The notes beneath the pieces are model-generated. The model saw only the letters and a program-made list of their open reading frames with translations. It searched no databases and had not been told where the DNA came from. The position numbers and the translations under genes are program-made. A DNA stretch of 64,000 nucleotides. It comes from Chthonomonas sp. UBA2785. GTDB lineage: Bacteria > Armatimonadota > Fimbriimonadia > Fimbriimonadales > Fimbriimonadaceae. Positions 24,575-32,730 of the stretch are shown in pieces. Numbering within the stretch: the first letter of the stretch is position 1; the number at the start of each line of letters is the position of its first letter. The stretch is taken from NCBI GenBank assembly GCA_002352215.1, contig DEIB01000019.1, positions 1 through 64,000 of the forward strand. Direction: 5' to 3'.

Positions 24575-25453
24575 CTATTCTGACCGAGATTCCTTGCCGG
24601 GTGCATCCCCACTTTCAGGGGGTGCCTTCAGCAGCTTCACCATGAGCTCAGTTCTCGTGCGCACGCCCACCAGGTCGTAGAGCTCGCGGACGTAGGAGTG
24701 GACGGTGTGGTGGCTCAGGCCCAGCCGGGCGGCGGCGGCCTTTTCCGTATCTCCGTTCATCAGGCACGAAACCACGCGCCGTAAACGCATGGGCAGGTCG
24801 AGAATCAGCATCGAGCTGGCGCTGGGGCCCTGATGCCAAAAGCGATGCAACAGAGGGCCAAGGACCTGCAATAAATAAAGCGTAAAGTCACGCTGACTTT
24901 TGGTAAAAGGCGGCTCGTCGAGCGAGCGACAAAAGCACAAGCTATAGGCCGTATTGTTGTTTAAAGGCTCTCCGTCTTCTCCTACGGCCGGGATGGTGGC
25001 AATCACCGTGGCATCTTGCTGCGCCGCGGTGCGAAAACGCTTGTAGAACTCAGAGCCATACCACTCTTCATCACCGACGAGATCTTCGCGCCGATTGCAA
25101 AAGGGTTGCTTATGCAGGGGTAACTGCCGGAACAAGCTGAAATGAGGATCGGGATACTGTTCGATATCCTTAAAGTAATCCTGAAGGGCACCGATTTCCT
25201 TGGGTCGCCAATATCCGAAGTCACGGAGGCTCAAGATCTCCGCAGGCTTGTCGTCTTCCTTCTTGATCAGCCCCACCACACCGGCCACGGCGGAGACGTG
25301 CTCAAGTGCACCATTCAGGATATACGTGATTTGGGCATCTGCCTCTGGTGAGACTTGCCCGCCTCGAATCAGGAGTTGCCCTAACTCAACCGTGATCTCA
25401 AACGTGCAGGGCGGCTCGGGACGGGACTCAGGGGACATTGATTCTGTAGCCAT
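24575..25453 (-). CDS. LuxR-type helix-turn-helix transcriptional regulator
   Basis: 292 residues. The C-terminal 65 residues are a LuxR/GerE-type HTH: LRRVVSCLMNGDTEKAAAARL, LSHHTVHSYVRELYDLVGV and TRTELMVKLL, read in order. The N-terminal 200 residues look like a GAF-like sensor (VAGVVGLIKKEDD, TVIATIPAVGEDGE, YSLCFCRSLDEPPF), not a receiver, as no phospho-Asp pocket is seen. It is therefore likely a ligand- or redox-responsive regulator; the target is unknown. CATAAT is only 2 nt before ATG 25453, so the downstream in-frame ATG 25438 may be the true start. Confidence 0.75.
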   Translation of the reverse strand: MATESMSPESRPEPPCTFEITVELGQLLIRGGQVSPEADAQITYILNGALEHVSAVAGVVGLIKKEDDKPAEILSLRDFGYWRPKEIGALQDYFKDIEQYPDPHFSLFRQLPLHKQPFCNRREDLVGDEEWYGSEFYKRFRTAAQQDATVIATIPAVGEDGEPLNNNTAYSLCFCRSLDEPPFTKSQRDFTLYLLQVLGPLLHRFWHQGPSASSMLILDLPMRLRRVVSCLMNGDTEKAAAARLGLSHHTVHSYVRELYDLVGVRTRTELMVKLLKAPPESGDAPGKESRSE

Positions 25454-25506
25454 GCATTATGCACGATGATCCATGTCCTTTTTCCAGCACCAAGAAAACT
25501 TATGAC

Positions 25507-25531
25507 AAAAAGGAGGGGCTTGTACCCCTCC
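25507..25531 (-). terminator. Intrinsic terminator of the GYF_2-type gene
   Basis: GGAGGGG (25512-25518) pairs with CCCCTCC (25525-25531) over a 6-nt loop; on the minus strand T5 follows. Confidence 0.8.
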
Positions 25532-25555
25532 CTATAATCAGTGTTCCGAGCTCGT

Positions 25556-26143
25556 CTAAGGGCTGTTAAACGAAGCCATCATGGTGCCCCACTGGGCCAT
25601 CACAATAATGGCCGAAACGACGACCAAGACGATCGCCACCGTTTGGGCGGTCTTGGCGCCGGGGTTCCCTTTCTCTGCCGCCCGTCGGGCGTGGATGAAG
25701 GCTCCGATGTAGGCCGGGCAGCAGCAAAGCAGGCCGACGGCCGAATAGATGTACGATTTGGTGATGTCCCCAGAGCCGTCATCGCCGCCGCCGACGCCCC
25801 CCGTGCGGGGGTAAGGGTTCTGGTAGGGGTTGTAAACCTGATTGTCCGGGCCCGGCCCCGCGGGTTGCGTGGGTTGGGCGTAGGGGTTCTGAACACCTGC
25901 GGGCGTTCCGGTGCTGGCGCCGGGAGTGGCGTACGGGTTGATGGTATCGGCCGGGGCCGCCGGCTGGGCCGGGGCGGGGAACGTGAGCCCGGAAACCACC
26001 ATCGCCTTCATGCGCTCGCCGGTTTCTACGACTTCTACGTCCATATCGGGCGTCACCCGACCCTCATTGATCCAGGTTTGCAGGACATTGAGGTCGGCGG
26101 GACCAAACTTCTGGCCGTCCGGGAAGATGACGTAGTAGTTCAT
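25556..26143 (-). CDS. GYF_2-like domain membrane protein with Pro/Tyr-rich linker
   Basis: 195 residues. The first 55 (NYYVIFPDGQKFGPADLNVLQTWINEG, read as a unit with GPAD) match the bacterial GYF_2 pattern. Residues of about 60-125 are a disordered linker with repeated NPY units (INPYATPG, QNPYAQP, YNPYQNPYP). The C-terminal part has two helices around LLCCCPAYIGAFIHARRAAEKGN and IVLVVVSAIIVMAQW, similar in layout to CD225/DUF4190-type membrane segments. The likely role is a membrane adaptor; no enzyme motif. TAAGAT is 12 nt upstream of the ATG. Confidence 0.65.
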   Translation of the reverse strand: MNYYVIFPDGQKFGPADLNVLQTWINEGRVTPDMDVEVVETGERMKAMVVSGLTFPAPAQPAAPADTINPYATPGASTGTPAGVQNPYAQPTQPAGPGPDNQVYNPYQNPYPRTGGVGGGDDGSGDITKSYIYSAVGLLCCCPAYIGAFIHARRAAEKGNPGAKTAQTVAIVLVVVSAIIVMAQWGTMMASFNSP

Positions 26144-26205
26144 ACGTTGAGACGCATCTTACTCCCTTGGCCCGTCTCTTGCAACACACCTCAGGTACGC
26201 CGGAC

Positions 26206-26952
26206 ATGAAGAACATTTCCACCCCCCTCACCCTCGGCCTCTTGGTCAGCTTGGCCGTGGCCTTTGTGGTTAGTTGGATCCCGGATTCGCCTCTGGTGAC
26301 GATGCTTGCATTGTTCACCGACCCGGCGGCCATGCGGCCCTGGACTTTCCTCACGTACCCGTGGGCGGTGCCGGGGGATGGCAATGCGCTCTTCTTTTTC
26401 CTTCTCATGGGCCTATGGCTATGGGGCATTGGCGGGCAGATCGAGCGGTCTACCAATGCGCGTACTTACATCGCCCTGTGGCTGGGGGCCACGGTGGTGC
26501 ATGGCCTCACCTACTTCGTAGTGGCGCAAGGCTTGAAGGATCACTTCCTCGCCGGGCCGGGGCTGCCGGTGGCGTTCTTTGCGGTGTATTTGGGTGGGCG
26601 CTATCCGAACCAGGGGATTAGCTTCTTTGGCATCATCCCCATGACGATGAAGATCGTCGCGATCATCGTGGCAGTGCTCACGTTCTTTGGCTATGGCACC
26701 GGCGCCCCCCTGCTGGGCCTCGCCGCCGTGGCCCCGCTGGCCCTGGCCTGGGGGTTAGGGAGTCGCCAGTGGCAACTGCACCCGGGGCGATCCCGCGCAG
26801 ACGTTAAGTTCGAGCGCAAGAAGGAAGCGGAGTTCGACCAATTCCGCGATGAGGTCCGCCGCCGCGAAATCGAACGGGAAGAAAAGGAACGTCTCCGCCG
26901 GCTGTTCGAAAGCAGCCTGGATGACGGAGACGATTCGGCCAATTCGCGCTAG
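26206..26952 (+). CDS. Rhomboid-like membrane protein lacking the catalytic Ser motif
   Basis: 248 residues from ATG 26206. Several hydrophobic helices have a rhomboid-like pattern (RPWTFLTYPWAVPG, ALFFFLLMGLWLWGIGGQIER, LWLGATVVHGLTYFVV). The position of the usual GxSG holds GPGLPVAFF, without Ser. It is thus either a pseudoprotease or a divergent rhomboid fold. The C-terminal 50 residues are a highly charged helix (RRREIEREEKERLRRLF). It ends 2 bp from the convergent glutathione peroxidase gene. Confidence 0.6.
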   Translation: MKNISTPLTLGLLVSLAVAFVVSWIPDSPLVTMLALFTDPAAMRPWTFLTYPWAVPGDGNALFFFLLMGLWLWGIGGQIERSTNARTYIALWLGATVVHGLTYFVVAQGLKDHFLAGPGLPVAFFAVYLGGRYPNQGISFFGIIPMTMKIVAIIVAVLTFFGYGTGAPLLGLAAVAPLALAWGLGSRQWQLHPGRSRADVKFERKKEAEFDQFRDEVRRREIEREEKERLRRLFESSLDDGDDSANSR

Positions 26953-26953
26953 T

Positions 26954-27475
26954 TCAGCGCTTCAGCAGTTCTTCGATCTTGGCGCGGAAGGCGTCGCTAG
27001 ACGGGTTGTCGCGGCTACCAAAGCGGTGGATCACATCACCCTTCGGGCCAATGACGAACTTGGCGAAGTTCCACTCAATCTCGCGGTTCTCCGTCTGGCT
27101 GGTTAGCCACTTGTAGAGCGGGTGGATGTCCTCGCCCTTCACCGAGATCTTGCTGAACATCGGGAAGGTCACGTCGTACTTGCCCGTGCAGAACTCCAGA
27201 ATCTCGGCGTCAGTGCCCGGCTCCTGGCCATTGAAGTTGTTGGCGGGGAAGCCCAGCACCACCAGCCCCTGGTCCTTGTAGTCTCGGTAGAGCTTCTCCA
27301 GCCCTTCGTATTGCGGCGTCAGGCCGCACTTGCTGGCCACGTTCACCACCAGCACCGTCTTGCCCTCGAACTTGCGGAGGGAGACGGGCTTCTGGTTGAT
27401 GTCCGTCATCGTGAAATCGTAAAGGGTCGCGGCGTTCGGGGTCATGGTCATGGCGGCCAGCAGGGCAATGGTCAT
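26954..27475 (-). CDS. Glutathione peroxidase family thiol peroxidase, exported
   Basis: 173 residues with a short N-terminal hydrophobic segment (MTIALLAAMTMTPNAA), suggesting export. Family motifs: VNVASKCGLTPQYEGLEKLY with the peroxidatic Cys (not selenocysteine), FPANNFNGQEPG and EIEWNFAKFVIGPKG, whose Gln and Trp complete the catalytic site. A further Cys (EFCTGKYD) could resolve via thioredoxin, as in non-selenium bacterial members. It reduces peroxides in the cell envelope. TAGAAT is 6 nt before the ATG. Confidence 0.88.
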   Translation of the reverse strand: MTIALLAAMTMTPNAATLYDFTMTDINQKPVSLRKFEGKTVLVVNVASKCGLTPQYEGLEKLYRDYKDQGLVVLGFPANNFNGQEPGTDAEILEFCTGKYDVTFPMFSKISVKGEDIHPLYKWLTSQTENREIEWNFAKFVIGPKGDVIHRFGSRDNPSSDAFRAKIEELLKR

Positions 27476-27481
27476 GCCCCC

Positions 27482-27487
27482 ATTCTA
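27482..27487 (-). promoter_or_regulatory. -10 box TAGAAT, leaderless-type
   Basis: On the minus strand TAGAAT is followed by 6 nt (GGGGGC) and the glutathione peroxidase ATG at 27475. Confidence 0.55.
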
Positions 27488-27552
27488 CGAACTTTTCACG
27501 CCAAATCTCGCCGTTTTGTCCCAAAGCCCTCATGCCAGCGCCAAAACCAGCG

Positions 27553-27573
27553 TACAATTTAGCCAAGGCTAAA
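27553..27573 (+). promoter_or_regulatory. -10 box TACAAT overlapped by a DtxR/MntR-type palindrome
   Basis: TACAAT (27553-27558) is overlapped at its last base by TTTAGCCAAGGCTAAA (27558-27573), a perfect 7-bp inverted repeat with a 2-bp centre that ends just before the troA-like ATG. The half-site TTTAGCC is typical of DtxR/MntR/TroR-family operators. Repressor bound here would cover the transcription start. Confidence 0.65.
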
Positions 27574-28521
27574 ATGAATCGCAGCGTTTGGATCGGGTTG
27601 TTGTTGGGGGCTTTGCTACTTGCGGTAGGAGGTTGCAAGCCTGTGGCTCCGGCCACTCCCGCAGCCCCCGGCAAGACGTCCCGAACAGCCCCGATCAAGG
27701 CCGTAACCACGGTCGCGATGCTGGAGGAGATCGTGCGCACGGTGGGCGGCGATCGCGTGGAAGTCCAGGCCCTGATGGGTCCGGGGGTGGACCCCCACCT
27801 CTACCGCGCCACGGCCCGCGATACGGAGCGACTGGACCAAGCCGAACTCATCGTGGCGGTGGGATTGCACCTGGAAGGCAAGCTGGATGACATCCTCGCC
27901 CGCCAGACGCAGCGCGGCAAAACGGTGGTCATGGCGGGAGAAACGATCCCCGAATCCATGCGCCTGAAGGTGGAGGCCGGTAAGGACGACCCGCACATTT
28001 GGCACGACCCCATCCGCTGGCAAGAGGTGGTGGACCCCATCCGCGAGGCTCTCACCAAGCTCGATCCGGCGCACGCCGACGAGTTCACCAGCCGTGCCGA
28101 AGACTACATCCGGGCGATGAATGAACTTGATGGGGAGGCCGAACTCGCTCTCAAGGGCATCCCCGAAGAACGCCGCGTGCTGATCACCGCCCACGACGCC
28201 TTCCGCTACTTCGGCGACCGCTACAAGATCGAAGTGCGCGGGATCCAGGGCATCAATACGGCGAGCGAAGCCTCCGCTCGCGACATCATGGAACTCGCGG
28301 ATTTCATCGTGGCCCGCAAGATCCGCGCAATCTTTGTCGAGTCGAGCGTGCCCCCGGCGACAATCGAAGCCCTGCAAAAAGCCGTGCGCGCCCAAGGCCA
28401 CCAAGTCGAGGTCGGCCCGGCCCTTTATAGCGATGCCATGGGCACCCCTGGCACGCCGGAAGGGAACTACATCGGCATGTTCCGGCACAACATCAAGGCC
28501 ATCTCTGAGGCCCTGAAGTGA
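27574..28521 (+). CDS. TroA-like Zn/Mn ABC transporter substrate-binding lipoprotein
   Basis: 315 residues from ATG 27574. The lipobox is VGGC21. The cluster A-I binding-protein ligands can be placed: H75 (DPHLY), H141 (DPHIWHDP), H207 (TAHDAF) and D287 (YSDAMG). The spacing of 66, 66 and 80 is almost exactly that of TroA (H68, H133, H199, D279). The C-terminus TPEGNYIGMFRHNI is also TroA-like, and the His-rich loop of ZnuA is missing. It captures Zn2+ and/or Mn2+ outside the inner membrane for the following ABC proteins. The DtxR-like palindrome at its start suggests metal repression. Confidence 0.88.
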   Translation: MNRSVWIGLLLGALLLAVGGCKPVAPATPAAPGKTSRTAPIKAVTTVAMLEEIVRTVGGDRVEVQALMGPGVDPHLYRATARDTERLDQAELIVAVGLHLEGKLDDILARQTQRGKTVVMAGETIPESMRLKVEAGKDDPHIWHDPIRWQEVVDPIREALTKLDPAHADEFTSRAEDYIRAMNELDGEAELALKGIPEERRVLITAHDAFRYFGDRYKIEVRGIQGINTASEASARDIMELADFIVARKIRAIFVESSVPPATIEALQKAVRAQGHQVEVGPALYSDAMGTPGTPEGNYIGMFRHNIKAISEALK

Positions 28522-29264
28522 GCACCGCCGCCCCGCTGACGGTCCGAGACCTGACGGTTGCCTACGGCGACCGCCCTGCCCTCTGGGATGTGGATCTCGA
28601 GATTGCGCCGGGGCGGCTCACGGCCATCATCGGCCCCAACGGCGCCGGCAAAAGCACTCTGCTTAAGGCAGCTCTCGAGCTCATTCCCCGCGTGGCGGGG
28701 ACGGTGGCGTTCTTCGGGCGTCCGTTCACCGAGGTCCGTTCGGAAATCGCCTACGTGCCGCAGCGGGCGGCGGTGGACTGGGATTTCCCCACCAACGTGC
28801 TGGACGTGGCCCTGATGGGCACTTACCCCCGGCTGAGTTGGTTTCGCCGACCGGGGCCGGAGGCACGCCAGCGCGCCACCGACGCCCTCGCCCGCGTCGG
28901 CTTGAGCGAACTGAAGGACCGCCCGATTGGGGCGCTGAGCGGCGGGCAACAGCAGCGCGTTTTCTTGGCCCGCGCCCTGGCGCAAGACGCCCAGCTTTAC
29001 TTGATGGATGAACCCTTTGCGGGGGTGGACCAACCCACCGAGCGGACCATCGTGGAGGTGCTGCGGGAGTTACGCCGCGAAGGGAAGTCCGTCATTGCCG
29101 TCCACCACGACCTGCAAACCGCCCCGGACTACTTTGACGATGCCGTGCTCCTCAACGTGCAGGTCTTCGCCCATGGCCCGGCCGCCGAGGTATTGGCTGA
29201 AGACCAAGTGCGCCACGCCTACGCCGCCCGTCCGGTCCGGCTCAGTTTCGGGCAAGCCCATTAA
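28518..29264 (+). CDS. TroB-like metal ABC transporter ATPase
   Basis: 248 residues. Walker A is GPNGAGKST, the Q-loop region YVPQRAAVDWDFP has the metal-importer pattern, the signature is LSGGQQQR, Walker B LYLMDEP and the switch His is in VHHDLQ. GTG 28518 overlaps the binding-protein stop as GTGA, so translation is coupled. It powers import of Zn/Mn through the two permeases that follow. Confidence 0.92.
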   Translation: MSTAAPLTVRDLTVAYGDRPALWDVDLEIAPGRLTAIIGPNGAGKSTLLKAALELIPRVAGTVAFFGRPFTEVRSEIAYVPQRAAVDWDFPTNVLDVALMGTYPRLSWFRRPGPEARQRATDALARVGLSELKDRPIGALSGGQQQRVFLARALAQDAQLYLMDEPFAGVDQPTERTIVEVLRELRREGKSVIAVHHDLQTAPDYFDDAVLLNVQVFAHGPAAEVLAEDQVRHAYAARPVRLSFGQAH

Positions 29265-29269
29265 CGGTC

Positions 29270-30154
29270 ATGTGGGATTACACGCTCGTCAGCATTGCCT
29301 TGGGTTCGGTGGCGCTCGGCTTGGCCAGTGGCGTCATGGGCTCGCTGGCGGTACTGCGGCGGCAAGCCTTGCTCGGCGACACCTTGGCCCACGCCACGCT
29401 GCCGGGGATGGTCATTGCGTTTGCCGCCACCGGGCAGCGCACCTACCCGGTGCTGGCGGTGGGCGCGGCCCTGGCGGCATGCCTGGCGGCTCTGCTGGTG
29501 GCGTGGCTGCGCAGCCGTACGCGCCTGGATTCCGGCACGATTTTAGGCACCATTCTCAGCCTCTGGTTCGGGGCGGGGGTGTGGGGGCTCGCCTATGTGG
29601 GGCGCTGGCCCACGGCCAACAAGGCGGGGCTGGATAAGTTCCTGTTCGGGCAGGCCGCCGCCCTGACAATGGAGCAATCGGTGGTGATGATGGCGCTGAG
29701 CGCGATCATCTTGGCCGTCGTCACCTTGTTCTCCAAAGAGCTGAAGGTCTTCATCTTCGACCCGGTCTTTGCCGCCACGATTGGCCTCACCGAGCGGCGT
29801 ATGGGGGTGCTCTTTACGCTCCTTCTTGTCCTGGCGATCCTCATCGGCATCCCGACCGTGGGCGTCGTTCTCACCTCGGCGATGCTGGTGGCCCCGTGCC
29901 TGGCGGCGCGGCCCTTTGCGCACAGCCTGCGCGCGCTCATTGCCCTGGCGGGTGCGATTGGCCTGGTGTGCGGCCTGTTGGGGACGTGGATTAGTGCTTC
30001 GGTGCCGAATCTCCCCACCGGCCCGGCGATTGTCTTGCTTTTGGGGGTGGCGGTGGCCATCGCCCAGTTCCGGCCCCGCCGCCCGTCCGGCCCGGCAATG
30101 CAATCCAGTGACGAGCCCGCCACGGCCGCGCAACCGGCGGGAGGGAAGCCGTGA
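29270..30154 (+). CDS. Metal ABC transporter permease (TroC/ABC-3 family)
   Basis: 294 residues with about eight membrane helices. ABC-3 motifs: GVMGSLAVLRRQALLGDTLAHATLPG (the SD.S.H-type coupling stretch, read in parts), GLTERRMG and the TVGVVLTSAMLVAPCLAARP segment. The C-terminal tail is Pro/Ala-rich. It forms the inner-membrane channel, probably as a heterodimer with the next gene product. The stop overlaps the next start by GTGA. Confidence 0.88.
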   Translation: MWDYTLVSIALGSVALGLASGVMGSLAVLRRQALLGDTLAHATLPGMVIAFAATGQRTYPVLAVGAALAACLAALLVAWLRSRTRLDSGTILGTILSLWFGAGVWGLAYVGRWPTANKAGLDKFLFGQAAALTMEQSVVMMALSAIILAVVTLFSKELKVFIFDPVFAATIGLTERRMGVLFTLLLVLAILIGIPTVGVVLTSAMLVAPCLAARPFAHSLRALIALAGAIGLVCGLLGTWISASVPNLPTGPAIVLLLGVAVAIAQFRPRRPSGPAMQSSDEPATAAQPAGGKP

Positions 30155-31275
30155 CCGTGCTCGTCGCCATGGTCGCCACCGCCGTGATGATTGGTCTCGC
30201 CACCGGGCTGGCCGGGGTGTGGCTGGTGTTGCGTCGCCAGGCCATGCTGGCCGATGCCATCAGCCATGCGGTGTTGCCTGGCCTGGTGGTCGGGTCGCTG
30301 GCCCTGGCGTTCGCACCGATGCTGGGCGGATTCATCGGGGCGGTGGCGGCGGGCCTGGCCACCGTAGCGGGCGTGGAATGGCTGCGCCACCGGCGACAAG
30401 TGGCGGCGGATGCGGCCATCGGGTTTGTGTTCCCGGTGCTTTTTGCCTTGGGGGTGGTGCTGGTTTCGGGTTTGGTGCCCAATGTCCACCTCGATGCGGA
30501 TGCCGTACTGTACGGTGAATTGGCGCTCGCTCCCCAAACGCCGCTGATCTTTGCCGGCTACGAGTGGGGGCCGGAGCCACTCTGGGTGGGCGCATTGGTG
30601 CTGCTGGCCAACATCGCCTTTGCCCTCAAATTCGGGGCGGAATGGCGCGCAATGACGTTCGATCCGGTGCAACCGGCCATGGATCCGCGCCGCCGCCAGG
30701 TGATCGAACGCGTGTCGCTCTTTGTGGTGGCCAGTTCGGTAGTGGCCGCATTTTCGGCCGTAGGGGCCGTGATGGCCGTCGCCCTCATGGTGGTGCCCGC
30801 CGCCGTCATGTCGCTGGCTTCGCGCCGGTGGGCGGTGGTGCTGGTGGGGGCTCCGCTCCTGGGGGCCACCACCGCAGGGGTCGGAACGTGGGTCAGTTGG
30901 AACCCCGACTGGTCCCCCAGCGGCACCATCATCCTGGTGCTGGCGGTGGTGTTCTTTGGGGCGCTGTTGTTCACGCCCGAATCCGGCATCTGGGCGGCGG
31001 CCCGGCGGCGTTTGCGCCAAAAGGGGCTGGTGCAAGGGAGTGCCCTGGTGGTGCACCTAGCCACCCACGCCAACACCGAGCGCGAGGCCTACGAGAGTCA
31101 GTGGGGGCACCTCATCACGGAACTCGGTTGGAAGCCCGCCGAGGCCCGCCGGGCCGTGCGTGCCGCCGTGGGGCAAGGCTGGATTATGGATGGCCCCCAA
31201 CTGAGGCTCACCCCGGACGGACAGGCCCTGGCGGAATCACTGACCATGCCCGCGCGCCGTACAATAGCTTCATGA
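30151..31275 (+). CDS. Metal ABC transporter permease with C-terminal winged-helix-like extension (TroD-like)
   Basis: 374 residues. Residues 1-285 are an ABC-3 permease (VWLVLRRQAMLADAISHAVLPG, VAFSAVGAVMAVALMVVPAAV with small differences). The last 90 residues are soluble: LALVVH-type helix, then HLITELGWKPAEARRAVRAAV, GQGWIMDG and LRLTPDGQALAESL. This reads like a winged-helix unit (two helices and a wing ending in LTPxG), similar to the DtxR-like tails on some metal permeases. It may contact DNA or a partner, or regulate transport; this is inference. queC overlaps its end by ATGA. Confidence 0.8.
   Translation: MTVLVAMVATAVMIGLATGLAGVWLVLRRQAMLADAISHAVLPGLVVGSLALAFAPMLGGFIGAVAAGLATVAGVEWLRHRRQVAADAAIGFVFPVLFALGVVLVSGLVPNVHLDADAVLYGELALAPQTPLIFAGYEWGPEPLWVGALVLLANIAFALKFGAEWRAMTFDPVQPAMDPRRRQVIERVSLFVVASSVVAAFSAVGAVMAVALMVVPAAVMSLASRRWAVVLVGAPLLGATTAGVGTWVSWNPDWSPSGTIILVLAVVFFGALLFTPESGIWAAARRRLRQKGLVQGSALVVHLATHANTEREAYESQWGHLITELGWKPAEARRAVRAAVGQGWIMDGPQLRLTPDGQALAESLTMPARRTIAS
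31260..31265 (+). promoter_or_regulatory. Internal -10 box TACAAT before queC
   Basis: TACAAT lies inside the last codons of the upstream permease gene, 6 nt before the queC ATG. It could give a leaderless queC message independent of metal regulation. Confidence 0.45.
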
Positions 31276-31964
31276 AACCCAAGGCCGTGGTCTTGCTGAG
31301 CGGGGGGCTGGATAGCGCCGTGGCGCTGGCGCACGCCCAGGATGCGGGCTACGAGTGCGCCGCGCTTTCCTTCGATTACGGTCAGCGCCATCGCATCGAA
31401 CTCGAATGCGCCCAGCAGCAAGCCTTGCACCAAATGGTGAAGGATCACCGCACGGCTACTATTGACTTGCGCCTGTTTGGCGGTTCTGCCCTCACTGCGG
31501 ATGTGGAGGTGCCCAAGGATCGTGATCTCACGTCTTCTGAGATTCCCATCACCTACGTCCCCGCCCGCAACACGATCTTTTTGAGCTTTGCCTTGGGCTT
31601 CGCCGAGGTGTTTGGTGCGGGAACGATTGTCACCGGGATGAATGCCGTGGACTACAGCGGCTACCCCGATTGCCGCCCGGAATACATCGCCGCCTACGAG
31701 CGCATGGCCAACCTCGCCACCAAAGCCGCCGTCACCGGCGAGCAAGCTCTTCGCATTTGGGCGCCGCTGGTGGACATGAGCAAGGCGGAGATCGTGGGGC
31801 GGGGCCTGGAACTGGGCGTGAACTTCGCCGACACCACTAGCTGCTACGACCCTGACGCCCAGGGCCAGCCGTGCGGGCACTGCGACAGCTGCCTGCACCG
31901 GGACGCCGCCTTTGCCGCCCACGGCCTCACCGACCCGCGCCGCGCCCCCGCCGGAGCTTCCTAG
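31272..31964 (+). CDS. queC: 7-cyano-7-deazaguanine synthase QueC
   Basis: 230 residues. The PP-loop SGGLDS is at 10-15. Family blocks: FDYGQRHRIELE, PARNTIFLSFALG, GMNAVDYSGYPDCRPEYI. The zinc site is at the C-terminus (SCYDPDAQGQPCGHCDSCLHR in short, four Cys). It converts carboxy-deazaguanine (CDG) to preQ0 with ATP and ammonia, on the way to queuosine. ATG 31272 overlaps the permease stop as ATGA. queE follows 4 bp after its stop. Confidence 0.93.
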   Translation: MKPKAVVLLSGGLDSAVALAHAQDAGYECAALSFDYGQRHRIELECAQQQALHQMVKDHRTATIDLRLFGGSALTADVEVPKDRDLTSSEIPITYVPARNTIFLSFALGFAEVFGAGTIVTGMNAVDYSGYPDCRPEYIAAYERMANLATKAAVTGEQALRIWAPLVDMSKAEIVGRGLELGVNFADTTSCYDPDAQGQPCGHCDSCLHRDAAFAAHGLTDPRRAPAGAS

Positions 31965-31968
31965 CCTC

Positions 31969-32661
31969 GTGGCCAAGCTCCGCATCTCCGAGATTTTCAC
32001 CTCCGTGCAGGGGGAAGGGCAGTGGATTGGCGTGCCCAGCGTGTTTGTGCGGGTGAGCGGCTGCAATCTGCGCTGCGTGTGGTGCGACACCCCCTACGCC
32101 AGTTGGCACCCCGAGGGGCCGGTCCGCGAGGTGGACGATGTGGTGGCGGAAGTGCAGGCCCAGGGGGTGCGGCACGTGGTGGTCACCGGGGGCGAACCGA
32201 TGCTCTTTGAACCCACGGTGGAGTTGGTCGCGGCCCTGCAAAGCAAGGGCCATATCATCACCATCGAAACTGCCGGCACCGTGGACTTGCCGCTCACGCC
32301 GCAGCTCTTTTCGATCAGCCCTAAGCTCTCGCATTCGGCCCCAGAAGGCGAGTGGCACGACCGGCATGAAGCGGCCCGCTGGCGGCCTGAGATCATCAAG
32401 GCGATGATGCAGCGAGCCACCGTGCAGTTCAAATTTGTGGTGAACCCCGACCACCCGAGCGACGACTGGGCGGAAATTGACGCCATGCTGGCCCAGCTCC
32501 CGCCGGTGGCGCCGGATTCGGTGTTCCTGATGGCCGAGGGGCGAGACGCCGCTCTCCTGCACGACCGGGAGCGCCGCCTGGTGCCCGAAGCCATTCGCCG
32601 AGGTTGGCGTATCGCTCCGCGTCTGCAAATTGACCTCTTTGGCGACACCAAAGGCACCTGA
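31969..32661 (+). CDS. queE: 7-carboxy-7-deazaguanine synthase QueE (radical SAM)
   Basis: 230 residues from GTG 31969, chosen because KLRISEIFTSVQGEGQWIG starts right after it; the longer frame upstream overlaps queC. Radical-SAM cysteines are C32-x3-C36-x2-C39 (GCNLRCVWC), followed by WCDTPYASW and TGGEPM. It makes CDG from carboxy-tetrahydropterin (CPH4), feeding QueC, its upstream neighbour. queD and queF are not in the window. Confidence 0.92.
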   Translation: MAKLRISEIFTSVQGEGQWIGVPSVFVRVSGCNLRCVWCDTPYASWHPEGPVREVDDVVAEVQAQGVRHVVVTGGEPMLFEPTVELVAALQSKGHIITIETAGTVDLPLTPQLFSISPKLSHSAPEGEWHDRHEAARWRPEIIKAMMQRATVQFKFVVNPDHPSDDWAEIDAMLAQLPPVAPDSVFLMAEGRDAALLHDRERRLVPEAIRRGWRIAPRLQIDLFGDTKGT

Positions 32662-32715
32662 TTCTGCCCCCCGGCAAGGCCAGGGCCGGGGCATACTCGG
32701 TGAGGCAAAACCGGG

Positions 32716-32721
32716 CATAAT
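32716..32721 (+). promoter_or_regulatory. -10 box CATAAT, leaderless-type
   Basis: CATAAT lies 9 nt before the thyX ATG at 32731, in the 69-bp gap after queE. Confidence 0.5.
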
Positions 32722-32730
32722 CAAACCCAT

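Noticed and set aside
30564..31271. Upstream extension of the queC frame by 236 codons
   Set aside because: It is the wrong frame of the permease gene; QueC homology starts at ATG 31272, supported by the ATGA overlap and the TACAAT box.
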